This document shows positions 1 to 12,403 of a DNA stretch of 64,000 nt, in pieces; the first letter of the stretch is position 1, and every line of letters starts with the position of its first letter. The translations under genes and the position numbers were made by a program. The stretch is from Saksenaea vasiformis B4078 (Eukaryota; Mucoromycota; Mucoromycetes; Mucorales; Saksenaeaceae): positions 124,001 through 188,000 of the forward strand of contig JNDT01002350.1 in the NCBI GenBank assembly GCA_000697055.1. The letters run 5' to 3'. Below the pieces are notes generated by a model. It made no database searches and was not told where the DNA came from. It saw nothing but the letters and a program-made list of their open reading frames with translations.

Positions 1-2046
1 AGTCGCAAATCGTATTGAAGCAAGTAGTCCAGTCGGATTTTGCGTTTAAACTCTTTTTCTAGATTCTTGTGGAGCTCCTTTGTTCCCGACACATTTGGTG
101 CAAGACACACGCCTAATTTGTTTGCGATCTGGATTTCTTCGTTTTCCAACTTCTCCAAGTGTGTCAACCACGAGTTGAGATCCCAACTTAGATCGATAAA
201 ATCGCGTTGATGGGTCTGATGTTTCGATCCACCTTTGGCATCGGGAGCTGTGGACGATCTTCGTGGCAGATGGCCTTCAGACAGGTTAGCTGGAGATCTA
301 GGAGTATGTTCTTCGGGTGGATTAGTCGTGGGTGTCGCAACAGCTGAGGTCATTTCAACATCCTCGTCCATATCCTGGTATTGCATGTCATCGTCTCCAT
401 CCTCCTCTTCAGTGCCATTTTCCGCATCATGGAATTCCCATTCTTCGTTATCTTGGTCGATTTCGTCGTTTTCCTCCTCGACGGCAAACATGTCATTGAC
501 GTTTGCTCCGAGAATTTCGAACAACTCCACCGCTCCCTCATCGTCCATCGCTGCGTCGTCTTCATCCATACTATGAAAATCTTCCTCCTCTTCCTCTTGT
601 TGAACTCGGCGCCGACGATAACGTGTTGATAGCATACCCAGCTGACGATCAAGGGACCATTCTTCGCAAAGAATATCACAAATAATATCTCGGATAATTT
701 TGTTACCGCCCTCCACGCCATTAAAGAATGTGTAGGTACCACCCACAAGATCCTTGAGCCACGTCAGCAGCAGACCACATACATCTTCACGAATGATAGC
801 TTCTGTTGAGCGGATGGTTACGGCCAGATGGATGCTGTTAATACGACCCGCAACCAGTGCCAGCTCTTGCAAGTCCTTTGATATCATAACTGTATGGCGG
901 CCATGAGCATCGACGTTTTGTGCGACCTTGGAAGCCTGGGATTTGTTGCAGCCCGTCGCCTCGGAAACGATTTTAATGACCTCATTAAATGTATGTTTTT
1001 CATCATTCCACAGCACACACGCATAAGTCTGCTTCTGTCGGTCGCTTGTTTTCTTCAGACCGAGCGCTTCATGAGTATTTTCGCATTCACTTTTGATTTC
1101 GTCGTATAACTCTTGTGAGATGTGTTCAGGCTTTGTTGCAAGATGCTCAAGAGAGCTTTCAGGCGAAACGGCAAACGTTTCGAGAATATAATCTAAGACG
1201 TGCTGTATTGTCTTTCGTATGGAATCAATTAGATGATCTGGCACAGATGATTTAGGTTCTACTGTAGGGTGATGCATCGCTGCAGTTGCGCCCGACTGTG
1301 AACCATCACCTGCCACTGCAGATAAAGAATGAATACGGCATTCGAGAGGTACTTTCCACGCTTCTGGATCGCCACAATCACAACAGCCACCAGAACCTCG
1401 GCTAATCCGGATTTTAACATCGTGACCATCGTGATTGGTTGCATGAAAACATCGCGTACAAAGAACACATGTATCGTCTAGCCCACAAGTTCTAGCACAG
1501 TTGTCAGCAATTGTTTTTTTAGAAGTGATCCAATGTATACCTGCAACGATATACACTTTCTCCATTTTTAAGCAAGTGACCACATTGTTTGCCACGCTGG
1601 CTTTCTAAATATTCTGGTGCGTCTTCTTCGGCATTAGCCAGCTCGATGTCAGGATTTGCCTGAGCAGTGGTGGCAGAATCATCATGGTTAAGAAGGTTAT
1701 ACTTTTCTAGTAGAGTGGAAACGCTTCCACCTTCAGGTAATCCCTCTTTGAAAAAATATTGCTGCATTAACCCCAGATCGTTTGCCCACAACGAGCGGTA
1801 GCAATTCGTCAAGACCTGACGCTCCATTTCCTTTGTTAATTTGTCTTTACACACATTTGGCACTGCTACAAGGAAGTCGTATAACATGTCTGGTGTGATT
1901 GGTATAGTTGATTGCTCCATTGTTGAAAACTGGACAGACATGTACACATTCAGAAGCGAGTGGCGAGGCACCCGACTCGAAGGACGGAATTTTTCAAGCG
2001 GCGCGGAGGGACTTGCGATTTTTTTTGCTGGCGAACTAAAGATCAC
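1..2046 (-). CDS. UBR1: UBR1-type E3 ubiquitin ligase (N-recognin), 5' part only
   Basis: UBR1 recognises destabilising N-terminal residues of proteins and ubiquitinates them for the proteasome (N-end rule), in cytosol and nucleus. Only about 665 N-terminal residues lie here; the rest, including the RING end, is beyond position 1. Seen: a UBR-type zinc finger around residues 150-215, with Cys-Gly-His, VYRCRTCGLDDTCVLC, CFHATNHDGHD and CCDCGDPEAWK. A ClpS-like N-domain follows (VLWNDEKHTFNEVIKIV), then a very acidic Asp/Glu stretch near residues 510-570. One 49-bp intron (1540-1492) splits the zinc finger; removing it joins the two halves in frame. The start is uncertain: the most upstream Met is at 2046, but two in-frame Mets about 35 and 42 codons further in precede the first conserved-looking segment. 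Family assignment is firm. Confidence 0.9.
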
Positions 2047-2465
2047 TGGCGTGGAAGTGGCAGAGCATATGAAAACCTGGGTTCGCTGTATTTCTTCCTT
2101 TCTCCGGTCAGAATGGGTTTTATTTTTTATTATTTACACTTCTAAGTATTAGAGATAGTGAAACTGGTATCTTTATCGCGAACTCTTCATGTCAATGCTC
2201 TGCGTTAGTAGGGTTTGAGGAATTGGATGGCACATGAAACAAAGAAGCGCATTAGTCCGAATTCTGGGTTTTTTTTATGAATAAAGAGTATCTTCGTTTC
2301 GGTTGATATGATAACGGCACCGCTTATGTATTACAAACAATATCGATTTGCATAAACAGACAAAGCGATACATATTGAATCAAAATGGGCTGCTCAGCTT
2401 ATTTTTTAATAGCGCATGCTGTATCCCGCTGTATGAACAACTACGAGAAATGGCCTCTTCCGCGT
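2047..2465. other. Intergenic, UBR1 promoter side
   Basis: Lies between the UBR1 start and the stop codon of the downstream-reading isomerase gene, both on the minus strand. It must hold the UBR1 promoter and the isomerase 3' end. I see AT-rich tracts but no clear element or further gene. Confidence 0.5.
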
Positions 2466-3645
2466 CTACAACTTCGAATATTTTGGAGGCTTTTTCTCTA
2501 TAAAGGCTTCCATCGACCGAACAATGTCCTATCAAGGAAAGAGTTAAAGGGTTAATTCTATTTTTGTTTGTTTCTTATGTACCTCGGTGTTCAACATTGC
2601 AGAATTCCAAACCGCGGTATACGCCAGACCTTCATCCACCGAGTGATCGCGTGAATAGTTCATCAATTGTCTACGCAGTCTGTGAGTAAACGACGAGCAT
2701 TAGTGATGGTGATTCGTTACTTAGTGCCATAAACTGCAACCGGCGACTTGGATGCGATCAACGTAGCTACCTTAATAGCCTCGGCTACAAGCAAACAGAG
2801 AAAAAGTTAAGTTCCTATAAATGGTGTAGAAATATTACCAATCACTTGTTCCTTAGTGTCAAGCATCTTATTGACCAGTCCACAGCTCAATGCCTCTTCG
2901 GCATGTAAGCTGCATTAAATATTAGTAAGCTATTTGCTTTTTTAGTGTCTTCACCTTCGGCCAGTCAAACAAAGCTCACGCACTAGGCTGGCGCTTCCAA
3001 CCACCTTTGGCAAACGCTGTAAAGTGCCGACATCCGCAGCCAAGCCAACGTCCACTTCCTGTAATAAATTAGTAAAATGGCATGGCATTACGGTGTACGA
3101 ACCTTTACGCTGAAGTATGCATCTTTGGTGCAGTAACGAATATCACAAGCGGTGACCATATCAACGCCTGCACCGATACAGGCATTATGGATGGCAGCTA
3201 TGACAGGCTTATGGCACTTCTCAATTGCAGTGAAAGCGGCTTGAAAGTCTTGAACAGCCGTTCGTAAGCGGTAGGCGGTACGCGCCGCATCCAAGGTGTC
3301 ATCGTTTGGCACCAAGGAAAACTCGTGCACTATATATCCAGACACTGAGTTAAACGTGTTTGGCGCCTCACACGACTTACAGTCCAAACCAGAAGTGAAC
3401 ATGCGACCGGATCCAGAAACGACAATAGCCGAAACATCTTGGTCGGATGAGATATCCTGGAATACAGCACGGACATCCCGAATGAGGCTTCAGAAGTATT
3501 CAGGTCAACATGTCCAGTTGTTCATCGCAAACGCGTACCTGTCGTTGAAGGCATTCAACTTTTTTGGTCTGTTGAGCTCAATATGGGCGACACCCCCAGA
3601 AAGTAGGGAGACTTTCACTGCTTCATACTGGTATTTTTGTGTCAT
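2466..3645 (-). CDS. Peroxisomal delta(3,5)-delta(2,4)-dienoyl-CoA isomerase (ECH1/DCI1 type)
   Basis: A crotonase-fold enzyme that shifts double bonds in 3,5-dienoyl-CoA to 2,4-dienoyl-CoA during beta-oxidation of unsaturated fatty acids. Seven exons give a 296-residue protein: 3645-3539, 3487-3103, 3058-2955, 2909-2839, 2784-2721, 2679-2583 and 2528-2466. All introns are 41-54 bp and all phases agree. Seen: LNRPKKLNAFND at the N-terminus, GSGRMFTSGLDC (CoA/oxyanion region), then GAGVDMVTACDIRY and VKEVDVGLAADVGTLQRLPK. These keep the Asp, Glu and Asp that correspond to the catalytic acids of rat ECH1; plain enoyl-CoA hydratases lack the middle Asp pattern. The protein ends in Ser-Lys-Leu, a textbook PTS1, so I infer a peroxisomal location. 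Start chosen as the ATG that gives a normal crotonase N-terminus. Confidence 0.9.
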
Positions 3646-3805
3646 GTCAAAGGAAAGCAAAAATGTGGGGAAAAGCAGCATGATGCTTGGTCATGATTTT
3701 TATTCTTGTGCAATTAAAAGCCCGCCAGGTAACTGGGCGGCAACCAAAAAGGGTCAAATAAAGATGAAATTGGCCAAAACTGGCATTCTACATTTGTCAG
3801 AAAAA

Positions 3806-5517
3806 TTATGCTGTTGTTTCGTTTTCACTAGGGGATGTTATTGCGTTTGGGGCTGTCACATTGGTACCCCCTACTGAGGATTTAGCAAATAGCATATCCA
3901 GGGTTGCCATGGTTTGAATGAGTTGTTCTTGCAACTTGATTTCGTGTTTAACCTTGGTGGCCAACCGTGATATCAGATCATCAATAAGAGGCGATTGTCC
4001 AAAGACAGGCATATATAAATCTATCAAGCTGGTTGGCTGCCTTGTTACAAATGCAAGTAAAACTTACCAATGACGACGTCAGCCACGTCCACCATGAGAT
4101 TGGTGAATCTTGGATTATGGATGTTTCGCAATATAAACTGTACCAGCGGTTCTAGTGCCACATCATCTCTACCTGTAATTGCCATCTTCAGACCATCACG
4201 GTGAATGAGCTCCTGCAGCAAAGCAGCAACGACGGAAGGCTGTCCACTCGTTCGCAACACCTCATCTAGCGCGTTTCCGTACTGGAACTTCTTTAGATAC
4301 TGGTCGTACTTCTTCAGTCGCAAGCCTCGTGTCCTCTCAATCATAAAGTCATCCTGAGCCGCCATGCCCGACTGACCTTTCGTGAAATATTTATAGGTAC
4401 CTCCTCGTACATAATCTTGCTTTTGTTTTTTGGCGGCCATCTCTGATGCCTTGACTTGTCGCTGGCGAATGGACAATAAGCTATTGGCCATGCCTGTCAC
4501 CAAATGTGTGTCATCTGGCGATAGTGCGACGCTAAGTACAGGTGCAGGGTATTTGACGCTGTGGACGACTTTGTAATCCTGCACATTGTACACTTTCACA
4601 TGATGATCCAGCGAACCCGTCACAAGCCTTGACGCGGATCCATCAAAACATAAGCTGGTAATCGTCTTTTGGTGATTAGAAATGGCGTGCATGCATCGAC
4701 CTCCAGCAAGCAAATCCCACACCTTCAGTGTAGGGCCACCTGCAGAAACCACGGCGCCACCACCAGGGAACATCAACACTGACTCGACTGGTGCACCATG
4801 CTTCATGGTCATAACACATTCATTTTGACGTATATCCCACAGTCTCACTGTTTGATCGTATGAACCCGTAACAATCAAATTTGGGTTGCTGTCGCTGAAC
4901 ATGCCAGACCGAACATAATCCTCATGATCATCAAACACATTCACACTTGTTTCACTCGGTATATCCCATACGCGCACCGTTCGATCGTCTGATGCCGATA
5001 AAATGTGTGTATTATTACTGGAAAAGCGAGTTACCTGGACAGGCCTGTGGAAATAGTTAGATATCAAAATAACCCATGTGTATCTTAACGTACATTGTAT
5101 GTTCGCGAAAAGTTCTTAAAATAGCTCGAGAATTGACATCAAAGAGTTGGACAAGACCAGTTGCATCGCCAGCAACGACTAGTTTGCCATCGTTACGGAA
5201 ACTTCCAGAGTAGGCAACATCGTTGAACCGAGAGATCTTTTTTTTTGGCTGATGGGTCTTTGAAGAATAAATGTGTACATGAGTTGACGCTGTCACGGCA
5301 AATTCGTAGGGTGCAACGGGTGAAAAGAAAATGGACGAGACACTGCCGTACTCTTTGATCAAAATAGGCGACTGACAGGAACCACAGTTAATTTCATATA
5401 TACTCTTCTCATCGATTCTTTATTCACCTTGAACTTTCGCCAGTATTTTGACTCTGACGACTTTTTTGAAGGCAAACGAGCTTGCTTTTTTACAATAACT
5501 TTTTGATAATCACCCAT
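3806..5517 (-). CDS. UTP15: UTP15, U3 snoRNP / small-subunit processome WD40 protein
   Basis: UTP15 is a t-UTP (UtpA) subunit of the 90S pre-ribosome, needed for rDNA transcription and early 18S rRNA processing in the nucleolus. Four exons (5517-5428, 5371-5094, 5044-4068, 4020-3806) encode 519 residues; introns are 56, 49 and 47 bp and all phases fit. The start ATG opens with MGDYQKVIVKKQARLP and SESKYWRKFK, the usual UTP15 N-terminus. WD40 repeats follow, with LSASDDRTVRVWD, VTGSYDQTVRLWD and VTGSLDHHVKVY visible. A basic hinge (KYFTKGQSG) leads to the helical UTP15 C-terminal domain (LDEVLRTSGQPSVVAALLQE, FGQSPLIDDLISRL). Length matches the yeast and human proteins (about 510-520). Confidence 0.92.
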
Positions 5518-5669
5518 TCTTCTAGATCAACAGAGTAGCAGTAGGTGAACACGAGCGGGAATAAAAAACATAAAAAAAATTTTGAGTCTTCCTTTTTGGA
5601 GAATTACTGGATTTGTCCGTCACACTGGCGATTGCTCAGACGTTGCATATTTATTCGTCATCTTTCGAA

Positions 5670-6507
5670 TCAGAAAACGATTTCATATTTACAAAAGCCA
5701 TGAACAACTGCCTTTCCCGTCTTTAGTTCTTTGTATACAACCTGTTCGAGGGCAGATGGATACGATCCATTGAGCGATTTTCTTGGCTTTTCGAAGTTCA
5801 TATTGCCGGTGTAAGTTGTTCTTGAACTTACTGCAGTGTCGTTGACAACTTCTGCAGTAGGAAGCTGTGGAGGGGAACTTAGAGCCACGCGACGTCGAAA
5901 GGCTCGTCTTTTTCGACAGTTATATGTGAGTGGTATAAAATGGCTTGATCCAGCGTTAGAAAATATGTGCAAAAAACCAATGATATTCTCTCCGTGACCG
6001 AACACATGGGCCTTTTTTGGGCTTGAAAAGACGTAGATCTGTGTATCGGTATGTAAAATGATCAGATAAATTAGTAGGTATGGGCCAATGACCCGCACAG
6101 GTTCCATTGCTTCGAGTGTCAAGTAATAATGGTGATGGCCTTCAAGGAGCCCCATACTGGTGGCTTTAGCATTATGAGGCATCAGGCCGTAAGTACGAAA
6201 CACGTGCAACGCTTGCTTCGTGCCTTCGTCTGCGGTGGATTGCGAACCATTATCATCGAAAACTCTTTGCATCTGTTGACGCATTCTCGATGTCTTGTCG
6301 CCACTCTCCTGTGGCTGAAGATTACCAATCCATGAGAAGTCCAGATGAAAAAAAAAAAAAGTTGGGAACGTTAATTTGCTGCGTGAAAAGAGATTGAAAG
6401 ATAAAAAAAGGATACCAGTGTCGAAAGGTGAACAAAAGAGCCTGAAGACAAAAGGATATTTATGACTAACGATTGAAGGCATCTTCATGAGCGAGCATTA
6501 ACGACAT
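5670..6507 (-). CDS. Unrecognised protein-coding gene, splicing uncertain
   Basis: A mostly open minus-strand region whose coding-like core (RMRQQMQRVFDDNG, then TKQALHVFRTYGLM and EGHHHYYLTLEAMEPVR) does not match a family I can name. A likely intron at about 6100-6050 (starts GTCATTGG, ends ATACACAG) joins MEPVR to IYVFSSPKKAHVFGHGEN in frame; a basic patch (YNCRKRRAFRRRV) follows. A second donor, GTAAGT near 5834, suggests another intron before the end, so the C-terminus is unsure. At the 5' end an ATG at 6507 (MSLMLAHEDAFN) is a plausible start, but the first junction runs through a T-rich stretch I could not resolve. Head-to-tail with UTP15, with only about 150 bp between them. Confidence 0.4.
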
Positions 6508-7051
6508 GTTTAGAAGTGATAATTGACGATGTTTAAAGGCTCACACCTCGAGGACACAAGTTACTGTTGTGATATTCTTCGCACAGCTAAACTTATGTCG
6601 ACGGCACTGAATTTTTATACTGCTCAAATAAAATTTCGCGTCCATCTGGGGACCAAGTTGATGTAAGTAGAGTATTATTTTATCGGGCAATTTACATAAT
6701 GATAACCGCATATCTCATTCCTTCCTTGGCGCAAACCTGGCCCTTGATGGAGCAAAATTTACATAGAGTAGCGTAAAAATCCATTCAACAAACAGTATAG
6801 CGTTGCCTGCGGACATTTACGTGCGTGCATATACACAGTCATGTCTTGCATGCACATAATAATCAATGAAAAAGAAAAAGAATGAGTCGCCTGTGGTCCG
6901 CGCCAGGTTGCACATTGGCATTAACCGAGCGATTTGACTGGGGGAGGCTGCGTAACAACCCCGAAATCACTGATTCCACTGCGACCCAGACCCAGCGAAA
7001 TTTCTAGTTGGTCGTTGTGCGGACACTGCTGCTTTTCCACATGCGTTCAGG
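6508..7051. promoter_or_regulatory. Divergent promoter region between the unknown gene and SWA2
   Basis: About 540 bp separate two genes transcribed away from each other, so both promoters must lie here. It also holds the first copy of a dispersed repeat (about 6703-6815). No clear TATA box or known motif seen. Confidence 0.45.
6703..6815 (+). repeat. Dispersed repeat, copy 1
   Basis: Shares an ordered series of blocks with 10910-11030: CCGCATAT, then CCTTNGCGCAAA, then ATAGAGTAGCGTAA followed by TTCAA and ACA. Between the blocks the copies have diverged. Not coding; probably a remnant of a mobile or duplicated element. Confidence 0.45.
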
Positions 7052-9818
7052 ATGAACGATTTATTAGATCTAGATTGGACTGACAAGTCAAATCAGGTCC
7101 CTTCCACATCACAACGGAATACCACTCAGACTGCTGCGTCTTCACCCGTGCCAAAGAAGAAAGATGCGTTTGCCGACCTTTTAGGTTTCCCATCGTCAAG
7201 ACAAGAGACCCCACAACTCTCCATGGCTGAACAGCAACGACTTTCTGCGAAGAATGTCGCGTTAGCATCACTTTCTACTTCGTCACCCTCCCCTTCTCCA
7301 ACTCGAACGGCAGCCACGACACCGGCCCTTCAACAACACCTGCCTCTTACACCTGCTCAGACGTCATCGCCAAAGTCTACCCATTCTGCTCCATCAGCGT
7401 CAAAAAAACCGCCAAACGCAGTTGATTTCGATAGCATTTTAAGCCCATTTGATAAGCAACCTAAAGTTTCCCGAGATAATAGCAGCGTGCCATTGAACTT
7501 ACTGCAAGTTGACCCATCCAATTAGAGACATAAAGCTAATTCCAATTACTGCAGGCGGTCACAGGGAGGAACTACGCAGAGTCCTCTGCAGGAAGTATCT
7601 CAAGACCAATGGAACTTTGATTTTTTGGATACAAAACCTCTGGGAGAATCTTCTGCATCGGTAAATAGACAATAGGAAGGATATCAGATTATGTTGATAG
7701 ATTTGAATATGCAGATGTCAGCCCCTTCGCTTACAGCCAATAATGCTGTCGCGGATCCCTTCGATATAGATGAGCTTTCGTCTGTCACGAAAGCCAGCTC
7801 ACACCAGCCAGATTCAGCGATCCAAGATGAGGATGAAGAGAACCCCTTGGGAATCCTCGCTGGCCCAGCGGTAGAGCCTCGCTCGGTAAGGGTATTAATT
7901 GCTGGGGTAGAATTCTCACTGAGATGTTTAGCCAAGCCCTCAGACTCCTGTCTCGGCTTATGTGAGTGAATCTCATCCAGTATATTCCGAGGAAGAGCGA
8001 AATGAGGATGGTTTGCTAGCACAGTTGGTGGACATGGGATTTGAAGTAGAACAGGCAACGGTGGCTCTGGAAGCAACAGGAGGAGCCGACTTGCAAGCGG
8101 CTGTGGATTTGCTTGTACAGAATGCTGAAGCTATGAAGCACCAGCCTCAGGCGGATACCAGACGAGCACGCGCCATGGTTTTCACAGATAATGAGGAAAT
8201 AGCGGGAAAACGTCCTATGCCAACGCGTGAATCAGGGACCAATACCCCTTCGTCAAGAGGATCAGAGACAGAACGATCAGAAAGATCAGAAGACTCTTTC
8301 TTGCATCACAAGGAACGAATTGTAGCGCAGGCTACAGAATTGGGTGGACTATTGTACAAGAACGCCAGCATATTTATGAAAACTGGACGTCAACGGATTA
8401 CAAAGGCGGTGGAGGATTGGCAAGAGCAGCAACGTAACCAGACACAACGCCAACCGGGAGGACCTGTCCGACCAAGATGGATGACGGCGGATGTGGAAGA
8501 TTCGGCAGATATCAATGCAAACAATATGGAGAAATTTACAGATGATCCAGACGAAGAATTAGACGCTCAAATCCAGAAGGAAGAACTGCAGAGGAGACTT
8601 GCAGAAGAGAAACACAGAGAACAAATGATGAGACAGCGACAAAGGGCACAGATGGAAGCTAAACTGCGTAAGGAAAAAGAAAGAGCGCGTGAAGAAGAGG
8701 AAGTATATGTATCACCTTCACGGCGTAGAGGTGCACAAACCAGTGGGAGGTCAACTCCAATTAAAAAGGAGCAGAATTCTGCTGGCGCAGCACCGACGCC
8801 AAAATTGAATGTGCGTACAAGACCAGTGGTAGAGGCAACGGCAGAGTCAATATCTATAGCCAGTGCGGAGAGACAGCAAGGCAACGAGCAGTTCAAATTG
8901 GGTCAATTTGGTGAAGCTGAAGAGTCTTACACCCGTGCCATGGCTGCTTTGCCCGCTGGACATGATCATATTGTTGTGCTCAGTAACAATCGTGCTTTGG
9001 TGCGGCTCAAAATTGGTGAACACAAGAAGTGTATCGGCGACTGTGACACGGCTATTGAGATGGCGCGATCAAGTGGTGATGGTAGCAGTGAATCAGCCGG
9101 TATCACAATCCAATGGCGAGAACAAATAATCAAAGCGCTGCATCGCAAAGCGGAAGCATTGGAGCATCTGGAAAAGTATCAAGAAGCGCTTAAAGTGTAT
9201 GAGGAACTTCTTGTCCTGGAGGGCAGTCAAAAAGTAAAGTTGAACCAAGCACTTGCACGATGTCGGAAAGCAATCACTCCCGAGTCACCAAAGAAAAAGG
9301 CATCTACCCCGTCCACTCAACCAAAAACCAACCCCACCCCGAAAAAGAAGGATATGGAGGCCTTATTTGAACCAGCGTCTGTCTCAGATGATCTTAACAA
9401 GAGCAAAGCCGTGGCGGAGATGCGAGCCAAGGCCAGTCAACAAGAGGCAGAGGAAAATGAACGATTGGATAAAATAGACTCGGTGAACGCGCAGCTACTG
9501 CAGTGGAAGTCAGGAAAGGAACAGAACCTGCGTGCACTACTGGCAACGTTGGATATGCTACTTTGGCCAGGCGCGCAATGGAGTGGCACACAGATGAGCG
9601 AGTTGATTAATCCTAAACGCTGCAAAATTGTATATTTGAAGGCCATCAGCAAGGTTCATCCCGACAAGGTAATGATACGAATTTGGATAACGTGTTTTGC
9701 TTACTTTTCGTATTAGCTGCCATCCACTGTCACTGTGGAACAGCGTCTGCTAGCGAGCGGAATATTTAGCACATTGAACGAGGCGTGGGATTCGTTTAAA
9801 GTGCAAAACAATCTATAA
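7052..9818 (+). CDS. SWA2: Swa2/auxilin-type clathrin-uncoating J-protein
   Basis: Auxilin-type cochaperones recruit Hsp70 to clathrin-coated vesicles and drive uncoating in the cytosol. Five exons (7052-7507, 7565-7660, 7715-7885, 7944-9668, 9717-9818) give 849 residues with matching phases. The N-terminus starts MNDLLDLDW, a clathrin-box-like LLDLD, and an ADPFD motif (AP-2-type DPF) lies further on. A UBA domain is at about residues 260-300 (LVDMGFEVEQATVALEATGG). A Gln/Glu/Arg-rich coiled-coil-like region precedes TPR repeats at about 550-680 (GNEQFKLGQFGEAEESYTRA). A C-terminal J domain follows, with VHPDK near residue 812 at the intron 4 border. The UBA-TPR-J order is that of yeast Swa2. 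Intron 1 is the least certain: its donor, GTTGAC, is weak. Confidence 0.9.
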
Positions 9819-11237
9819 AAGATCTAAAACGAGAGCGTCTCTCCAACTCGGATTTCTTGTCTGCATTTACTTCAGATGCCGAAGTAGGGCTCTTGATCAA
9901 TCTAAGTCATTCCTTAAGCGTTGCTTTGTCGTCCTGCTGTCTACTGAATGTGAACTTCTACATCCGCAAAGATGTAAGCATTCCGCCAACATTTGTAAAT
10001 TGTGAGTTTCTACATCCTCTGAGCACTTAGAACATCTTTACACGCGATTGCAGAAAAGCTCTCATTATCATCACCGTATTCATCCAAAAATACTTGAAGC
10101 ATTTTAATGCAAAAGTTTCCTTCCAGTAACACGGACATCCCTGTCAAAACCCTCCTCCAAAATAGAACTTTACGCACTATTTATCTCTTGATATTATACA
10201 GTACTAGAGAAAAATGGAGCGCGGATCTCCTTGATCACTTTCTTTGAATCCTACGACACCTCCATTTGTACCTATACGCCACCAGATTAAACCTTGGCTT
10301 CGACGTAGTTATTTTCTTTTACAGACTTCCTCATCGAGTTGAAAGCTCATCGGATCCATTGACTGCCGCTATTTCCGGTAGAGTTGGGATGACTGCACAA
10401 AGTAGCAGCTCTGCGGACACGTCGATGAAACAAGGGTCCTTTGTACTAAGACCAAGGCGAGTGGATAAATGTACAGGAGTATCAGTTACGTAGGGAGTAG
10501 GAGGACACGTCGAAGGATTATAGCAGGACGTCGAGCACGACGCGTAACAGGACGTATAGGAGAATAGCCGGTGAAACGCATAGCACGGCAAATAGGACGA
10601 TGCTAACTGGATGATAGAATGCGTGCAGTATAGCTATGCACTGAAACTTGGATTCGCAGAACGTTTCAGCAATGATAAACTCTCATTACATGAGTGACAT
10701 ATTCCTTGAATAGCAGTCTTTGCTTCTGCAAGCGTCGGATGATCAAATGCCAAACTTTTCCTATCGATGACACACTACCCTTGTGTAACCTATTATTCAT
10801 TGTCATAGGCGCCCTTTTTGGAAACGAACGCGTATGTCTTACCAAAAATGGACTTGACTCGTATTATTCTGCGCTGAGGAGCATTGAATAGTTGGTGCCA
10901 ATTATCTGCTAATCACCCGCATATTCAGCTCCTACCTTAGCGCAAAATTGGCTATTCATGTACATAAAACTTATAGAGTAGCGTAAGTATTTGTTCAATA
11001 GACAATACAGCCATAGATCCGGTCATTGTGGGTGATCACTGACAGGTAAACATATGCTGGTACATGGAGCACACAAGGAAAAAAGTTCAAGGCAATTGGC
11101 AAGGGTTGCATCTATGACGTTGAAATAGCGTTTAAGCTTTAGCATGTACTACATGCGGGTAACAAGTTATGCAACCTTTGATTCACAATATTTATGGTGG
11201 TGAAATGCTAGTTGACTTATACAAAAGGGGACAATGA
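9819..11237. other. Intergenic, SWA2 3' side to ADH copy 1 3' side
   Basis: Convergent 3' ends. The middle part (about 10330-10590) has a short Cys-rich frame I do not believe is a gene. The right part carries dispersed repeat copy 2 and about 270 bp of sequence that is also present 3' of the second ADH gene. Confidence 0.5.
10910..11030 (+). repeat. Dispersed repeat, copy 2
   Basis: Aligns with copy 1 (6703-6815) along about 110 bp. Its right half, from GTAGCGTAAGTATTTGTTCAA onward, also aligns with 14420-14480. Here it abuts the duplicated 3' flank of the ADH gene, so the right half may simply belong to that duplication. Confidence 0.5.
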
Positions 11238-12334
11238 CTAATTTTCTAGGACGATTCTAAAGCGAGCCTTTCCATCTCTCATGGCCTGTACAGCTTCTGG
11301 ACAATCTTTCATGGAGTACTTGTTTAACCAAGGCTTAACGTCATGATCCGCAGCGAACTGCAACATATCTTCGATCATCGCAGGCGAACCAATGGCTGAG
11401 CCTACCAACGAAACTTGACGCATCGCCAATAAGCCAGCTGGGATGCCGCCTAGAGGAACTTCTGGAATAGCTACCATAATGAAATAACCGTTTTCGCGCA
11501 TTGCCAAAAAGTACGACGCCCAATCAAAGTCGTCATGGCCGAAGCTGGTACAGATGATGTGTGTGAAAGTACTCGTGAGCTTTCCCATCGCTTCCTTGTC
11601 GCTAGTGACTACGTAATCGTCGCAGCCCAATGCTTTGGCGTCTGCACGCTTTCGGTCTGAACTTGACAGTGCAACCACCTCTGCGCCCATCGCTTTGGCC
11701 CACTGGACAGCAAAGTGGCCAAGGCCGCCGATGCCGATGACGCCAACTTTGTCACCAGGTTTCACACCATAACGCTTCAAAGGTGAATACGTAGTGACGC
11801 CTGCACAGAAGAAAGTGGCTGCTACTTCGTTACTCATGTTTTCTGGGATACGGAAGACGAAACGTTGGTGACCTCTCCATCGATCAGCATAGCCACCAAA
11901 AGATTTGTCACCGTTAGGATAACGGCTGTTGTAGGTACCAATGGCACCGTTTCTGCAAAGGTTCTCCATATCGTTGTTGCAAGGCTCACACTCAAGGCAA
12001 GATCCGGATTGAGCGCCGACACCAATGCGATCGCCGACCTTGATGTGTTTGACGTTCTTACCCACGCGAGTGCAGATACCGGTGATTTCATGGCCAACCA
12101 CACAAGGATAATCGGTGGGACCCCAGCCAGAGTCAAGTGTATGAAGATCAGAGCCACAGATGCCACAATGAGTTACATCCATCTCAACTGTATCATTGTC
12201 GAAAGACTTGAGAGGCAATTCGCGCCATTCAAGCGGCTGACCTAACGTCGTTGTTAGCATGAATTGCTTTTTATCTGCTCATTGAAGTTACCTTTGCCAG
12301 CAGCGGACCAACCATGAAAAGTATCAGTCGACAT
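11238..12334 (-). CDS. Zinc-dependent alcohol dehydrogenase, copy 1 (cinnamyl-alcohol/ADH6 class)
   Basis: A medium-chain dehydrogenase/reductase that probably reduces aldehydes or oxidises alcohols with NADP(H) in the cytosol. Two exons (12334-12292 and 12241-11238, intron 50 bp) give 348 residues; the short first exon MSTDTFHGWSAAGK supplies the proper N-terminus. Catalytic zinc ligands are Cys40 (HCGICGSD), His65-Glu66 (VVGHE) and Cys160. Structural zinc Cys are 96, 99, 102 and 110. The Rossmann motif is GIGGLGH at 184-190, followed by ALSSSDRKR, whose Ser/Arg residues favour NADP over NAD. This fits the ADH6/cinnamyl alcohol dehydrogenase class. A TATATAAA box sits about 62 bp upstream of the start. 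Copy 2 lies 3,459 bp to the right in the same orientation. Confidence 0.93.
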
Positions 12335-12395
12335 AATGGCTATTGTTTATATGTTGCGAAAAAGTAATGAGCAGGTGACACTACACTGTTGCCCC

Positions 12396-12403
12396 TTTAT
12401 ATA
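12396..12403 (-). promoter_or_regulatory. TATA box of ADH copy 1
   Basis: TATATAAA on the minus strand, 62 bp upstream of the ADH start codon. A similar TATATATAA lies 70 bp upstream of copy 2, and both copies continue with a related block (TGATCG, then TTTGTCGG) further upstream. Confidence 0.6.

Noticed and set aside
10331..10591. Cys-rich 86-codon minus-strand frame
   Set aside because: No signal peptide, no conserved Cys spacing and no flanking gene signals; probably chance.
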